A DNA stretch of 64,000 nt from Spirochaetota bacterium. Its GTDB lineage: Bacteria; Spirochaetota; Spirochaetia; Treponematales; Rectinemataceae. The DNA is taken from NCBI GenBank assembly GCA_022711355.1, contig JAKLFE010000013.1, forward strand, positions 20,825 through 84,824, given 5' to 3'. The notes beneath the pieces are model-generated. The model did no database searches and was not told where the DNA came from. It was given only the letters and a program-made list of their open reading frames with translations. The translations under genes and the position numbers were made by a program. Positions 51,066 to 61,920 of this stretch are shown here, piece after piece (position 1 is the stretch's first letter; every line of letters starts with the position of its first letter).

Positions 51066-51953
51066 ATGGGCGAGAGGTCGGTGTTCAAGAGCGCGGCGGC
51101 CCGGGAGCGGGTCCTCGGGGAGTACGAGGCCGTCCTGGGGCGCTGGCCCCTGCCGCTCGAGCGGCGCGCCATCGAGACGGGGGCGGGGCGGACGGCGCTC
51201 CTCGCCTTCGGGCCGGGCGAGGGTGGCGGGGCCGAGGGGCCGCCCCTCCTCCTCCTGCACGGGACCGGCTCGAACTCGAGCATGTGGGTCGGGGAGGCCG
51301 CGGTCCTGGGCCGCGATAGGCGGGTCTACGCCCTCGATATCCCCGGGGAGCCGGGGATGAGCGCTGAGGCTTGGCTGGATTGGTCGGGCTCGGGGGCGGC
51401 GGGGCGCTACGGCGCGGCCGCCTGGCTCGGCGAGGCGGTCGAGGGCCTGGGCCTGGGGGGCAGGCCGCACGATCTCGTCGGACTCTCCATCGGGGGCTGG
51501 ATCGGCCTGGCCTACGCGATCGGGCGGCCCGCGGGGCTCGGCTCCCTGGTCCTCCTCGCGCCCTCGGGGATCGGCCGGCCCCGGGGCTCCTTCATCCTCA
51601 GGGCCCTCCTCGCCGGCCTGCGCGGGGCCGCGGGCGCCGAGAGCCTGCTCCGCTCCCTCTACGGGGAGGAGGAGCCCCATCCCGAGGCGATCCGGGTCGG
51701 GCTGGCGATGGCCGAGTCCACCAATCCCCGGATGGAGGCGCCGAGGCTCTTCGGCGACGGGGAGCTCGGGGGGATCGCCGCGCGGGTCTTCCTCGCCGCG
51801 GGGGAGGGGGATCTCCTCCTGCGCTCGGGGGAGTCGGTCGAGCGGCTGGGCCGGCTCCTGCCGGGCTCCGAGCGCCGCCTCCTGCCGGGCAAGGGCCACG
51901 CGCTTGCCGGGCTCGGGCCGGAGATCGTAGGATTCCTCGACCGCGGGGCCTAG
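51066..51953 (+). CDS. Alpha/beta-hydrolase
   Basis: 295 residues, AAGGAGGAGG upstream of the ATG. LLLLHGTGSNSSMW is the oxyanion segment, VYALDIPGEPGMS follows, the nucleophile elbow is DLVGLSIGGWIGLAYA and GKGHALAG supplies the His. Resembles carboxylesterase/haloperoxidase-like hydrolases. Substrate unknown; probably controlled by the downstream PadR protein. Confidence 0.9.
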   Translation: MGERSVFKSAAARERVLGEYEAVLGRWPLPLERRAIETGAGRTALLAFGPGEGGGAEGPPLLLLHGTGSNSSMWVGEAAVLGRDRRVYALDIPGEPGMSAEAWLDWSGSGAAGRYGAAAWLGEAVEGLGLGGRPHDLVGLSIGGWIGLAYAIGRPAGLGSLVLLAPSGIGRPRGSFILRALLAGLRGAAGAESLLRSLYGEEEPHPEAIRVGLAMAESTNPRMEAPRLFGDGELGGIAARVFLAAGEGDLLLRSGESVERLGRLLPGSERRLLPGKGHALAGLGPEIVGFLDRGA

Positions 51954-51978
51954 GGGCCGCGGCGAGGGGGAGGGGCCT

Positions 51979-52548
51979 GTGTCGATACGCTACGCGATCC
52001 TCGGCTTCCTGAGCTGGAAGCCCTTCACGGGCTACGAGCTCAAGAAGCTCTTCGCCGACGCCCTGTCCTTCCACTGGTCGGGGAACTCGAACCAGGTCTA
52101 CGGGGCCTTGATCGAGCTCCACAAGGCGGGGGCGGTGGGCGTCGAGGTGCTGCAGCAGGAGAAGCTCCCCGCGCGGAAGGTCTACACGATCACGGAGGCG
52201 GGGCGGGCCGAGCTGCGGGCCTGGCTCCTGTCGGAGCCGGAGCTGCCCTCGATCCGGAGCATGGCCCGGGTCCAGCTGGCCTGGGCCGACTGCCTCTCCG
52301 ACGCCGAGCTGGGTGGCCTCTTGTCCTCCTACGAGGGACAGCTCGAGGCCCAGGCGATCATGTGCCGGGAGGCGGCGCGGCGGGGCCCGCTCCGCCCGGC
52401 CCGGAGCCCGCGCGAGGAGCTGATCTGGAACTGCGTCGAGGAGGCGAACCTCGCCTTCTACGAGGGGGAGCTGCGCTGGGTCCGGGAGCTCGGCTCGCGC
52501 CTCGCGACCCTGGGGGGCGCAGGCGGGGAGGGCTCGGGCGGGAGCTGA
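51979..52548 (+). CDS. PadR-family transcriptional regulator
   Basis: 189 residues from GTG at 51979. Winged-helix start [38 protein letters not shown] and wing [18 protein letters not shown] are diagnostic. The C-terminal part is the Vir-like helical dimerisation domain. Likely autoregulates the operon via the palindrome near 50640. Confidence 0.92.
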   Translation: MSIRYAILGFLSWKPFTGYELKKLFADALSFHWSGNSNQVYGALIELHKAGAVGVEVLQQEKLPARKVYTITEAGRAELRAWLLSEPELPSIRSMARVQLAWADCLSDAELGGLLSSYEGQLEAQAIMCREAARRGPLRPARSPREELIWNCVEEANLAFYEGELRWVRELGSRLATLGGAGGEGSGGS

Positions 52549-52639
52549 GGGGCCGGCGCGGAGGGGGCCGGCTATGGCGAAAGGCGGCGTTAGGCCCTAT
52601 AGTGGAAGTGCCGCCTCAGCGCGGGAAAGGCCCGGGTCC

Positions 52640-55600
52640 ATGCGCCGCTCCTCCCCGTCCCTCCTCCTCGCCTTGCTGCTCCTCGCCGCGGGGGCCTTCC
52701 CCGCGGCCGGCCTGCCCGGGCCCGCGGGGGACGACAAGGTCGCCTTCTCGGTGCTCTCGCTCAAGGACGGGCTCCTCAACGCCTCGGTCTCCGCCCTCGC
52801 CCAGGATTCCAAGGGCTTCATCTGGATGAGCACCCAGGGCGGCCTGTGCCGCTTCGACGGCCTTAGTTTCGCGAACTTCGAGAACGAGCCCTTCAACGAC
52901 AACAGCCTCTCGGGCAACCTCGTGCAGACGATGTTCCTCGACTCGGGCGACCTGCTCTGGCTGGGGACCTACAACGGCCTCAACCGCTTCGACACGGGGA
53001 CGATGCGCTTCACGCGCTATATGTACGACGAGAGGCGGAGCGACTCGCTCTCGAACGACCTGGTCATCGCGATCGCCCGCGACGCCCGCGGCTCGCTCTG
53101 GGTGGGGACCCTCAACGGGCTCAACCGCCTCGACGAGGCGACGGGAAGCTTCAAGCGCTACTTCCACGACGAGGCCGATCCGGGCTCGATCCCGAACAAC
53201 ACGATCCGCTCCCTCTTCCGCGACGCCAAGGGCCGGCTCTGGGTCGGCACCGCGGGGGGGGGCCTGGCCACCTACGACTACGAGGGCGACCGCTTCGAGG
53301 ACCGGGGCTCGCTCATCCCGAAGGACGCGAAGACGCCTCCGACCATCTCGGTCCAGGCCCTAGCCGAGGACCAGGCCGGGGAGCTCTGGATCGGGGTCTG
53401 GGGCCTGGGGCTCGTGCGCTATTCCCCCCGCGAGGGCCGCTCCGAGCTCGTCGAGCTCCCCGACTCCCGGATCTACGTGCTGAACGCCAAGGACCCCGGC
53501 CTGGTGCGCGTCGGCACCTGGGGCGGGGGCCTGTACGTCCTGGACAAGGCCAGCCGGCGGATCGCGAGCTACAAGGCCTCCACCTCGATCGGGACCCTGC
53601 CCCACGACGTGGTCTACTCCCTCCTCGAGGACGCCTCGGGCGAGCTCTGGGTGGGGACGAACGGGGGCGGGGTCGCGCGCATGGACCGGATGCGGCGGAG
53701 CTTCAGCGCCTACGCGGCCGACTCAGCCGATCCCGCTTCCCTGCCCAACGGCAAGGTCATCGCGGCCAAGGTGGACCGCCGGGGCCGGCTCTGGGCCTCG
53801 GTCTACAGCCAGGGGATCCACCTCCTGGACGAGTCGACGGGGAGGTGGCGGCACTACCGCCACTCGGCCGCCGACCCCTCGAGCCTGGCGGACGACACCT
53901 GCAACTACATCTACGAGACCCGCGGCGGCGAGCTCTGGGTCGCCACGAACGACGGGCTGTGCCGCCTAACGCAGGACGAGCGGGGCTTTACGGCCATGCG
54001 GCACCGGCCCGGCGTAGCTGACTCCCCGAGCTCGAACATCATCTACAGCCTCCTCGAGGACCCCGAGGGGGGGCTGTGGATCGGGACCTACACGACGGGC
54101 CTCGACCATTGGGACCGGAGGACCGGGAAGTTCGAGCACTACGCCTTCGATCCCGGGAACCCGGGCTCCCTCTCGGACAACCTGGTCAACTCCCTGGCCT
54201 ACGACGCGAAGGGCCGGCTCTGGGTCGGCACGAACAACGGCCTGAACCGCTTCGAGGACGGGAGCTTCGTCCGCTACCACTACGACGCCAAGCGGCGCGA
54301 CGGGATCTCGAGCAACGCGATCCAGCGCATGCTCGTCGACTCGAAGGGGATCCTGTGGATCTCGACGCGGGGGGGCGGGCTCATGCGCTACCACCCCGAG
54401 ACCGACAGCTTCAGCCACCTGACCCGCCGCGACGGCCTGCCGAACAACATCGCCTACTCCATCCTCGAGGACCGGACGAGCGACCTGTGGATCGTCACCC
54501 AGACGGGGGTGGCCCTCCTCGACCGGGAGTCGGGGAGCCTGAAGCGGGTATCCCTGTACAAGGAGCTCGAGAACGCCTCCTTCAACGCCGGCTCCTGCGC
54601 GGGGCCCGACGGCGAGCTCTACTTCGGCTCCCTAGGGGTCATCACGAAGTTCGACCCGGCCCTGTACGAGACGAACGGCCACGCGCCGCCGGTCTACGTC
54701 ACGGAGCTCAAGGCCGCGGGGCGGCAGAAGCTCCTCTCGCCGACCGCGGGGAGCCTGCCCGGGGGCCCGGTCGAGCTCGAGCGCTGGGAGAACTCGGTCG
54801 AGTTCCGCTTCGCCGCCCTCGACTTCCGCGATCCGGCGGAGAACCAGTTCGCCTACAGGCTCGAGGGCTTCGACAAGGACTGGACTTTCTCCTCCTCGCG
54901 CAACTTCGCCACCTACACGAACCTGCCCGGCGGCTCCTACACTTTCCGGGTCAAGGCGGCCAACAACGACGGGCTTTGGAACGAGGCGGGCGCGGCCCTC
55001 CGCTTCCGCGTGGCGGCCTCGCCCTTCCTCAGCGTGCCGGCCCTGGTCCTCTACTGCCTCGCGATTGCCCTCCTGGGCTTCGGCGCGGCCCAGCTCCGCG
55101 CGGGCCGCAAGCTGGCCCTCAAGGTCGAGGAGCTGACCGCGGCCCAGGGAGCCCTCCGCGCCGCGGGCGAGGAGGCCGCGCGCCTCGCCGCCGAGGCCGA
55201 GCGGGCCAACGCGGCCAAGAGCGAGTTCATCGCCACGGTGAGCCACGAGATCCGCACGCCGATGAACGGGGTCATCGGCATGGCCGAGCTCCTCGAGCGG
55301 ACCAGGCTCGACGCGCGGCAGACCGAGTACGTCGGGACCATCCGGCGCTCGGGCGAGACCCTCCTCGGGATCATCAACGACGTGCTGGACTTCTCCAAGA
55401 TCGAGGCCGAGCGCGTCCTCCTCGAGGAGCTCGCCTTCGACCCGCGCGAGCTGGTCGAGCGGGTCCTCGCCTCCTTCGCCCGCCAGGCCGGGGAGAAGTC
55501 CCTCCGCCTCGAGTCGACGGTCTCGCCGGAGCTGCCGGCGGCCCTCGTGGGGGATCCGCTCCGGATCGAGCAGGTCCTCGCCAACCTCGTGAGCAACGCG

Positions 55601-56791
55601 GTCAAGTTCACCGACTCCGGCGGGGTCTCGGTCTCCGTCGAGCCCGAGGCAGGCGCGGCGGGGGAGGCCCCGGCGGGAGCCGGCGCGGCGGGAGCCGCGG
55701 CGGCCCAGGCCAAGCTCCGGGTCCGCTTCGCGGTGGCCGACAGCGGGATCGGGATCAGGCCGGAGCGCCTCGGGCGGCTCTTCGTCCCCTTCGTCCAGGA
55801 GGACCAGTCGACGACGCGGCGCTACGGGGGCACGGGCCTCGGCCTGGCGATATCCAAGCGCTACGTCGAGCTCATGGGCGGGAGCATCGGGGTCGAGAGC
55901 GCCTACGGCTCGGGCTCGATCTTCGCCTTCTCGATCCCGCTGGGGCGGGCCGCGGCGGGGGCGGCCGCCGAGCCCGCGCGGCGGGAGGCGCCGGCCGAGG
56001 AGGGGCACCCGGCCCTCGCGGGGAGGCGCTTCCTCGTCGTGGACGACGATCCGGTGAACCGCCGCGTTGCCGTCCGCTTCATCGCCGAGCTCGGGGCCCG
56101 GGCCGCGGAGGTCGAGTCGGGCCACGCCGCCATCGCCATCCTCGCCCGCGAGCGCTTCGACGCGGTCCTCATGGACTGCTCCATGCCCGGCATGGACGGA
56201 TTCGAGACGACGCGGCGGATCCGCGACCCCGCCGCCCGGGCCCTCGAGCCCCGGCTGCCCGTGGTCGCGCTCACGGCCCACGCCCAGCCCGAGGACCGCG
56301 ATCGCTGCCTGGCCGCGGGCATGGTCGGCTTCATCCGCAAGCCCATCTCCCTCGAGTCCCTCGCCCGCGGCCTCGAGGAGGCCCTCGGCGGCCAGCCCAA
56401 CCGGGCCGCCCCGGCCCGCCGCCGCGACGAGGACGCGGTCTTCGCCGCCGCCGAGTTCGCCGAGCGCTACGAGGGCGACGAGGAGCTGGCCGCGGAGATA
56501 CTCGGGCTCTTCCGCTCCACGACGCCGCCGCTGTTCGAGGAGGCCCGCGCGGCCCTCGCCGCCGCCGATTACCAGGAGCTCGGCGAGCGCATGCACAAGC
56601 TCAAGGGCAGCTCCGGGGCCATCGGCGCCCAGCGGGTCTGCGCCCTGGCCGCGCGGATCATGGAGCTGGCGCGGGAGCCGGGGCCCCAGGCGCCGAGCCT
56701 CCTGACGAGCCTCCTGGCCGACCTCGAGGGCGAGCTCGGCGAGCTCGAGGCGGCCCTGGCCGCCTACCTGCGGGGCATTGGGAAGGCCTAG
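52640..56791 (+). CDS. Hybrid two-component sensor kinase with Reg_prop propeller, Y_Y_Y, HATPase, REC and Hpt
   Basis: 1383 residues from the ATG at 52640 (signal peptide [20 protein letters not shown]). Periplasmic part: about a dozen LWVGT/LWIST-type Reg_prop repeats forming two propellers (~45-700), then a Y_Y_Y domain (~715-785). One TM at ~796-815. Cytoplasm: HisKA with SHEIRTP (His869), N-box SNAVKF, G-boxes DSGIGI and [10 protein letters not shown], receiver with [11 protein letters not shown] (Asp1179) and Lys in FIRKPIS, and Hpt MHKLKGSSG (His1319). A complete phosphorelay without DNA-binding output. Such kinases often sense polysaccharides; no cognate regulator is adjacent. Confidence 0.93.
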   Translation: MRRSSPSLLLALLLLAAGAFPAAGLPGPAGDDKVAFSVLSLKDGLLNASVSALAQDSKGFIWMSTQGGLCRFDGLSFANFENEPFNDNSLSGNLVQTMFLDSGDLLWLGTYNGLNRFDTGTMRFTRYMYDERRSDSLSNDLVIAIARDARGSLWVGTLNGLNRLDEATGSFKRYFHDEADPGSIPNNTIRSLFRDAKGRLWVGTAGGGLATYDYEGDRFEDRGSLIPKDAKTPPTISVQALAEDQAGELWIGVWGLGLVRYSPREGRSELVELPDSRIYVLNAKDPGLVRVGTWGGGLYVLDKASRRIASYKASTSIGTLPHDVVYSLLEDASGELWVGTNGGGVARMDRMRRSFSAYAADSADPASLPNGKVIAAKVDRRGRLWASVYSQGIHLLDESTGRWRHYRHSAADPSSLADDTCNYIYETRGGELWVATNDGLCRLTQDERGFTAMRHRPGVADSPSSNIIYSLLEDPEGGLWIGTYTTGLDHWDRRTGKFEHYAFDPGNPGSLSDNLVNSLAYDAKGRLWVGTNNGLNRFEDGSFVRYHYDAKRRDGISSNAIQRMLVDSKGILWISTRGGGLMRYHPETDSFSHLTRRDGLPNNIAYSILEDRTSDLWIVTQTGVALLDRESGSLKRVSLYKELENASFNAGSCAGPDGELYFGSLGVITKFDPALYETNGHAPPVYVTELKAAGRQKLLSPTAGSLPGGPVELERWENSVEFRFAALDFRDPAENQFAYRLEGFDKDWTFSSSRNFATYTNLPGGSYTFRVKAANNDGLWNEAGAALRFRVAASPFLSVPALVLYCLAIALLGFGAAQLRAGRKLALKVEELTAAQGALRAAGEEAARLAAEAERANAAKSEFIATVSHEIRTPMNGVIGMAELLERTRLDARQTEYVGTIRRSGETLLGIINDVLDFSKIEAERVLLEELAFDPRELVERVLASFARQAGEKSLRLESTVSPELPAALVGDPLRIEQVLANLVSNAVKFTDSGGVSVSVEPEAGAAGEAPAGAGAAGAAAAQAKLRVRFAVADSGIGIRPERLGRLFVPFVQEDQSTTRRYGGTGLGLAISKRYVELMGGSIGVESAYGSGSIFAFSIPLGRAAAGAAAEPARREAPAEEGHPALAGRRFLVVDDDPVNRRVAVRFIAELGARAAEVESGHAAIAILARERFDAVLMDCSMPGMDGFETTRRIRDPAARALEPRLPVVALTAHAQPEDRDRCLAAGMVGFIRKPISLESLARGLEEALGGQPNRAAPARRRDEDAVFAAAEFAERYEGDEELAAEILGLFRSTTPPLFEEARAALAAADYQELGERMHKLKGSSGAIGAQRVCALAARIMELAREPGPQAPSLLTSLLADLEGELGELEAALAAYLRGIGKA

Positions 56792-56837
56792 GCCCTGGGG
56801 ATGGGCCCCCGCCGCGGCGCGGCGGGGAGCGGGCGCC

Positions 56838-59042
56838 TCAGTCGTCCTCCTCGACCGCGAGCACGGCGGGGAGGCCGCGCACCGCCTTGGCGACCCTGCG
56901 GATGTCCTCGCGGGCCTCGACCTCCATGGTGAAGAAGCCCGTCACCGTCCCGTCGCCCCGCTCGCCCAGGCGGCCCTCGCGGAGGCGGCCGCCGAACTTG
57001 CGCACCGCCGCCTCGATCTCCGCGAAGAGCTCGGTGCCCTTGCGGGCGGTGATGCGGAAGCGGGCGGTCACGGCGCCCGCCCCCTCCTCCCAGCGCACCT
57101 CGATGCCCCGCTCGGCGAAGTCGGCGATGCCGTGGAGGGAGCGGCAGTCGGCGCGGTGGACGATGATGCCCCGGCCCCGCGAGACGTAGCCGACGATGGC
57201 GTCGCCGGTGACGGGGCGGCAGCAGCCGGCGATGCGGATCATGAGGTTCTTCTGGCCGCCGATGGCCACGCCCGCGCGCTCGTTGCGCAGGGCCTGGCCC
57301 GGCTCGTGGGCGCGGTACTCGACGGTGGACCTGGCCTCCTCGGCCTCGCGGCGCGAGCCGGGGGCCTTGGCCTCATCGGCCGCGGGGGAGGGGAGGGGCG
57401 CCGGGGCCCCGGCGTGGGCGCCCGCGTGCGGGCCGGCGGCGTGGGCCGCCGCGGCATGAGCCGCGGCCTTCTTGCCCGCGACGATGTTGCGCTCGATGGC
57501 GAGGACCTGGCCCGAGGCCACGAGGGAGGAGCGGATCTTCGAGCGGGCCTTGCTCGTCCGGGCGATGCGGAGCCAGTTCATGTTGGGACGCGCCGAGGGC
57601 GAGGTCAGGATCTCGACGACCTGGGTGTTCCGCAGCTCGGCGTCGAGGCCGACGATCTGGCCGTCGGCCTTGGCCCCGACGCAGTGGCCGCCGATGTCCG
57701 AGTGGATGGCGTAGGCGAAGTCGAGGGGAGTGGAGCCCGCGGGTAGCTGCACGACGTCGCCGCGGGGCGTGAAGACGAAGATCGAGTCCTTGAGCAGCTC
57801 GCGCTTGATGTCCTCGAGGTACTCGGCGCCCTGGGAGAGGTTGTCGCCCCACTCCTTGAGGCGGTTGACGATGGGCAGGTCCTCGACCCGGGGAGACTCG
57901 GCGCCCGAGCCCTTCTTGTACAGCCAGTGCGAGGCGACGCCGTGCTCGGCCACGCGGTGCATCTCCGCGGTGCGGATCTGGACCTCGAGGAGGCGGCCCT
58001 CGTAGCACATCACGGTGGTGTGGAGGCTCCGGTAGCCGTTCGCCTTGGGCATGGCGACGTAGTCCTTGAAGCGGCCCTCGATTGGCTTCCACAGGCGGTG
58101 CACCATGCCGAGGAGGGCGTAGCACTCGTTCTCGCTCCCGCAGATCAGCCTGAGGCCCAGGAGGTCGAAGAGCTCCTCGGCGCCCTTGGCGCGGCGGCGC
58201 ATCTTCTGGTAGATCGAGTAGAAGTGCTTCGCGCGGGCCGAGACCTCGACGCCCACGCCCTCGGCGGCGGCGGCCCGGCGGATCTCGGACTCGACGCGCT
58301 CGAGGTAGGCCTCGCGCTCGCCCTTCTTCGCGGAGACGATCTCCTTGATCTGGTCGAAGGCCTCGCGGTTCAGGGACTTGAGGGCGAGGTCCTCGAGCTC
58401 GTCCTTGAGCCAGCTCACGCCGAGGCGGTCGGCGAGGGGGGCGAAGACGTCGAGGCACTCGGCCGCGATCTGCTTCTGCCGCTCCTCGGGCAGGGACTTC
58501 AGGGTGCGCATGCTGTCGAGCTTGTCGGCGAGCTTGACGAGGATGACGCGGAGGTCGCGGGCCATGGCGAAGAGCATCTTGCGGATGGTCTCCGCGGCCT
58601 GGACGGTCTTGTTCCGCGCCTTCAGGGCGGCCAGGCGCGACACGTCCTCGACGAGGAGGGCCACGCCCTCGCCGAAGCGGCCGGCCAGCTCGGCGCGGAG
58701 GGAGGCGCGGGCCTCGGCGAGGGCGCGGGCCTGGGCGGCCGCGGCCTGGCGCTGGGCCCCGGCGGGCCTGCCTCCCTCGGCCGGCGACTCGGCGTCCTTG
58801 GAGCCGGGGATGGTCTCGAAGACGTCGTGGAGGAGGCCCGCGAGGAGGGACTCGGCGTCCATGCCCATGTCCAGGAGGATGGCGGCGACGCGGAGGTCGT
58901 GCTCCCAGGCGGGCTCGCCCGAGGCGCGGCGCCGCTCCCCGAGGCGAAGCTCCATCCAGTCGAGCGCGGCTCCCGCCCGCTCCGCCTCGGCCTCGCCGCA
59001 GGCGGCGGCCGCCCGGGCCAGGAAGTCCTCGCGGGGGCTCAC
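56838..59042 (-). CDS. rel: RelA/SpoT-type (p)ppGpp synthetase/hydrolase
   Basis: 734 residues from GTG at 59042, whose GTGA overlaps the prmC stop. HD hydrolase domain with His48 and HDVFE (72-76). Synthetase domain with RLICGSENECY and FKDYVAMPKANGYRSLHTTV. TGS domain (DSIFVFTPRGDVVQLPAGST), zinc-finger-like CC motif RIAGCCRPVTGDAIVGY and C-terminal ACT. All parts of a long Rel protein are present, so it likely both makes and degrades alarmone. A His/Ala-rich insert (AAAHAAAAHAAGPHAGAHAG) lies between TGS and the CC region. Confidence 0.93.
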   Translation of the reverse strand: MSPREDFLARAAAACGEAEAERAGAALDWMELRLGERRRASGEPAWEHDLRVAAILLDMGMDAESLLAGLLHDVFETIPGSKDAESPAEGGRPAGAQRQAAAAQARALAEARASLRAELAGRFGEGVALLVEDVSRLAALKARNKTVQAAETIRKMLFAMARDLRVILVKLADKLDSMRTLKSLPEERQKQIAAECLDVFAPLADRLGVSWLKDELEDLALKSLNREAFDQIKEIVSAKKGEREAYLERVESEIRRAAAAEGVGVEVSARAKHFYSIYQKMRRRAKGAEELFDLLGLRLICGSENECYALLGMVHRLWKPIEGRFKDYVAMPKANGYRSLHTTVMCYEGRLLEVQIRTAEMHRVAEHGVASHWLYKKGSGAESPRVEDLPIVNRLKEWGDNLSQGAEYLEDIKRELLKDSIFVFTPRGDVVQLPAGSTPLDFAYAIHSDIGGHCVGAKADGQIVGLDAELRNTQVVEILTSPSARPNMNWLRIARTSKARSKIRSSLVASGQVLAIERNIVAGKKAAAHAAAAHAAGPHAGAHAGAPAPLPSPAADEAKAPGSRREAEEARSTVEYRAHEPGQALRNERAGVAIGGQKNLMIRIAGCCRPVTGDAIVGYVSRGRGIIVHRADCRSLHGIADFAERGIEVRWEEGAGAVTARFRITARKGTELFAEIEAAVRKFGGRLREGRLGERGDGTVTGFFTMEVEAREDIRRVAKAVRGLPAVLAVEEDD

Positions 59043-59959
59043 GGGGAGCTCCCCCGGCCCGCGGGGCGCGCGCGGCCCCGGGTGACGCGGGGCCTCCCGG
59101 CGAGGTCGGGCAGGGTCTCCACCTCGGCGAAGCCCCGCGACTCGAGGATGGCGCGGAGCGCCGCGGCCTGGGAGGCGTCGGCCTCGACGAGGAGCCAGCC
59201 TCCCGGCGCGATGCGCGACGCGGCCTGGGCGGCGAGGGCGCGGCAGGCGTCCAGGCCGTCCGGCCCGCCGTCGAGGGCCATGCGCGGCTCGCGCCAGCCC
59301 CGGGCGAGGAGCTGGGAGGTCTCGGCGCTCGCGACGTAGGGGGGATTGGCGAGGACGAGGTCGAAGGAGCTGCGCGAGGCGCGGCCGGTGGAGCCGGGGG
59401 CCTCGAGGGCGGCGAGGACGTCGCTGCGCCACAGGGCGAGGGGGCCGCCGGGCCGGTCCGCGGGCAGGATGGCGGCGGCGTTGGCCGAGGCGACCTCGAG
59501 TGCCTCGGGCGAGAGGTCGGAGACGGAGAGCTCCCAGGAGGGGCGGTCGGCGGCGACGCTCAGGGCGACGCAGGCCGAGCCGCAGAAGGCCTCGTGGACC
59601 CGGGGCGGCCGGCCCGAGGCCGCCTCGAGCCCGTCCCCGGCGGCGAGGGCCGCCTCGACGAGGAGCTCGGTGTCCGGGCGGGGCACGAGGACGCGCTCGT
59701 CCACGGCGAAGGAGCGGCCCCAGAACTCCTTGCTGCCCAGGATGTAGGCGACCGGCTCGCCCGAGGCCCTGCGGGCGAGGGTGGAGCGGTAGGCGCGGAG
59801 GGCCTCCTCCGGGAGCTCGTCCGCCGCGGCGGCGTAGAGGGCGGCCGCGTCGAGGCCGGGCCCGAGGGCCCGCGCGAGGAGGAGGGAGGCGTCGAGGAAG
59901 GGCGTCCCCGAGTCCGGGAGCCCCGCGGCGCCCTCCCGCAGGGCGTCCCGGACGGTCAT
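59039..59959 (-). CDS. prmC: Release factor glutamine methyltransferase
   Basis: 306 residues. N-terminal PrmC helical domain, then [20 protein letters not shown] and [15 protein letters not shown], and catalytic [11 protein letters not shown] (NPPY). Motif I reads [16 protein letters not shown] where DLGTGSG is usual, an uncommon variant. It methylates the GGQ glutamine of release factors. Gene lies directly after prfA with a 4-nt overlap, the standard arrangement. Confidence 0.93.
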   Translation of the reverse strand: MTVRDALREGAAGLPDSGTPFLDASLLLARALGPGLDAAALYAAAADELPEEALRAYRSTLARRASGEPVAYILGSKEFWGRSFAVDERVLVPRPDTELLVEAALAAGDGLEAASGRPPRVHEAFCGSACVALSVAADRPSWELSVSDLSPEALEVASANAAAILPADRPGGPLALWRSDVLAALEAPGSTGRASRSSFDLVLANPPYVASAETSQLLARGWREPRMALDGGPDGLDACRALAAQAASRIAPGGWLLVEADASQAAALRAILESRGFAEVETLPDLAGRPRVTRGRARPAGRGSSP

Positions 59960-61026
59960 GTGTCCTTGGCCTTCATGAGCTCCTCGCGCGCCGAGCGCAC
60001 GAGGCCGTCGACGAGCTCGTCGATGGCGCCCTCCATGGCGAGGTCGAGCTTGTAGAGGGTGAGGTCGATGCGGTGGTCGGTCACGCGGTTCTGCGGGAAG
60101 TTGTAGGTGCGGATCCGCTCGGAGCGGTCCCCGGAGCCAACCATGCTGCGGCGCTCGGCGGCGCGCTCGGCCTTCAGCTTCGCGTCCTCGATCTCGAAGA
60201 GCCGGGCGCGGAGGATGCGCATGGCCTTGGCCTTGTTCTTGATCTGGCTCTTCTCGTCCTGGCAGTGCACGACCAGGCCGGTGGGAAGGTGCGTTATGCG
60301 AACCGCGGAGTCGGTGGTGTTGACGCTCTGGCCGCCGGGGCCCGAGGAGCGCATGACGTCGATGCGGAGGTCCTTGTCGCTGATCTCGACCTCGGTCTCC
60401 TCCATCTCGGGCAGGACGGCGACGGTGACCGCGCTCGTGTGGATGCGGCCCGAGCCCTCGGTCGCGGGGACGCGCTGCACCCGGTGCACGCCCGACTCCC
60501 AGCGCAGGTGCTCGTAGACGGCCTCCCCGGTCACGGAGAAGACGATCTCGCGGAAGCCCCCGAGCTCGGTGCCGCTGGCCTCCATGACCTCGATCTTCCA
60601 GCCCCGCTTGTCCGCGAAGCGCGAGTACATGCGGAACAGGTCGGACACGAAGAGGGCGGCCTCCTCGCCGCCGGTGCCCGCGCGTATCTCCATGATGGCG
60701 GGCTTGTCGGCCAGGGGGTCGCGGGGAGCCAGGAGCTCGCCCAGCCGGGCCTCGAGGGAGGCGAGGCGGGCCTCGAGGCCGGCCTGCTCCTCGCGGGCGA
60801 GCTCGCGCATCTCGGGATCGGACTCCTCGCGGGCGATCTCGCGGGCCCCGGCGAGGGAGGCGCCGGCCGACTTGTAGTCCTCGTAGACCTCGACGATCGC
60901 GGCGAGGCGGGAGCGCTCGCGCATGGTCTCGCGGTAGCGCGCGGGATCCTTGGCGAGGGCCGGGTCGGAGGCGAGGCCGTCGAGCTCGGCCAGGCGGGAG
61001 GCTATGGCCTCGAGCTTCTCGATCAC
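59956..61026 (-). CDS. prfA: Peptide chain release factor 1
   Basis: 356 residues, normal RF1 length. GGQ motif in [20 protein letters not shown], preceded by [18 protein letters not shown], and [11 protein letters not shown] marks the codon-recognition region. Terminates translation at UAA and UAG. Overlaps prmC by 4 nt and begins 4 nt after the small Cys-rich gene. Confidence 0.97.
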   Translation of the reverse strand: MIEKLEAIASRLAELDGLASDPALAKDPARYRETMRERSRLAAIVEVYEDYKSAGASLAGAREIAREESDPEMRELAREEQAGLEARLASLEARLGELLAPRDPLADKPAIMEIRAGTGGEEAALFVSDLFRMYSRFADKRGWKIEVMEASGTELGGFREIVFSVTGEAVYEHLRWESGVHRVQRVPATEGSGRIHTSAVTVAVLPEMEETEVEISDKDLRIDVMRSSGPGGQSVNTTDSAVRITHLPTGLVVHCQDEKSQIKNKAKAMRILRARLFEIEDAKLKAERAAERRSMVGSGDRSERIRTYNFPQNRVTDHRIDLTLYKLDLAMEGAIDELVDGLVRSAREELMKAKDT

Positions 61027-61030
61027 GGCT

Positions 61031-61205
61031 TCAGGCCTTTTCCCGGAAGGAGGGGCAGGAGTAGACGACGATCTCCATGCCCCCGTTCTCGGCGTCGGGG
61101 GCTTCGGAAAGGCTCGCGGCGAGGCGCTCCTGGAGGCGGCAGGCGCCTTGGGCAGCGCAGAGGGGGCAGGCGCCGTTGCCGCGGGGATTGATATCGAGCT
61201 GCATG
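61031..61205 (-). CDS. Small Cys-rich protein upstream of prfA
   Basis: 57 residues from the ATG at 61205 (a longer in-frame start is possible). Contains [20 protein letters not shown] and a terminal VVYSCPSF, i.e. CxxC plus two further Cys, suggesting a zinc ribbon. No family recognised. 4 nt gap to prfA implies co-expression with the rel-prmC-prfA operon. Confidence 0.6.
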
Positions 61206-61273
61206 GGGGAATCGTACCCGAAGGGGGCGGGGATCGGCAATACGGGGGCCTCGGCCGGAAGCCGCGAAACGAG

Positions 61274-61339
61274 GCAGGGCCGCCCTTCCGGGCGGCCCTG
61301 CGCTGCGAGGCTCCCGCGGGGACGGCGAGGTCCCCGCGG
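61274..61339 (-). terminator. Two GC hairpins downstream of the Ala-rich lipoprotein gene
   Basis: GCAGGGCCGCCC (61274-61285) pairs with GGGCGGCCCTGC (61290-61301), and CCGCGGGGAC (61314-61323) pairs with GTCCCCGCGG (61330-61339). Both follow the lipoprotein stop on the minus strand and separate it from the prfA operon. No U-run is visible. Confidence 0.6.
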
Positions 61340-61344
61340 CTTCC

Positions 61345-61920
61345 TTACTCGGCGGCGAAGCCGGCGGCCTCGAGGGAGGCCTTGTAGCCCTCGAGGGAGG
61401 CCTTGAGGGCCTGGAGCTGGGCCCGGGCGGCGACGGCGTCGGCCGGGACGGCGCTCCCGAGGAGGGCCTGGGCGTCGGCGAGGGCCTTGGGCTCGGCGGC
61501 GAGGCCGGCCTTGATCGCCTTGAGGTCGACCTTGGCCTTCTTGGCGGCGGCCTTGTCGTAGGCCTTCTGGGTCCCGGCGGCCAGGGCCTCGATGTCGGCG
61601 ACGAGCTGGGTCGTCTCGGCCTTCAGGGCCTCGAGGCCGGCGGCGGCGTCGGTCTTGGCCTTGGCGGAGGCGGCGAGGAGGGCCTTGGCGAGGGTCTTGG
61701 TCTTCCCGTACTCCTTGGCCTCGAGGTTGGCCTTGAGGGCGGCGTCGGCGTCGGCGGCGGCCTTGTAGGAGTCGGCGGCGAGGAGCTCGGCGCCGGCGGC
61801 CTGGGCCTCGGCGAAGGCGGCGGCGGAGGCGTCGACCTCGGCCTGGGGGAGCTTGGCGGCGCAGGAGGCGAAGAGGAGGGCGAAGGCGGCGACGGGGAGC
61901 AGGATACGCAGGGACCTCAT
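61345..61920 (-). CDS. Alanine-rich lipoprotein, coiled-coil
   Basis: 191 residues. Lipobox LLFASC, then an almost entirely Ala/Lys/Glu/Leu helix (for example AAADADAALKANLEAKEYGK, KALLAASAKAKTDAAAGLEA). Similar low-complexity lipoproteins are common in spirochaetes; some match DUF4398-like profiles. A periplasmic spacer or envelope-tethering role is plausible but unproven. Confidence 0.75.
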   Translation of the reverse strand: MRSLRILLPVAAFALLFASCAAKLPQAEVDASAAAFAEAQAAGAELLAADSYKAAADADAALKANLEAKEYGKTKTLAKALLAASAKAKTDAAAGLEALKAETTQLVADIEALAAGTQKAYDKAAAKKAKVDLKAIKAGLAAEPKALADAQALLGSAVPADAVAARAQLQALKASLEGYKASLEAAGFAAE

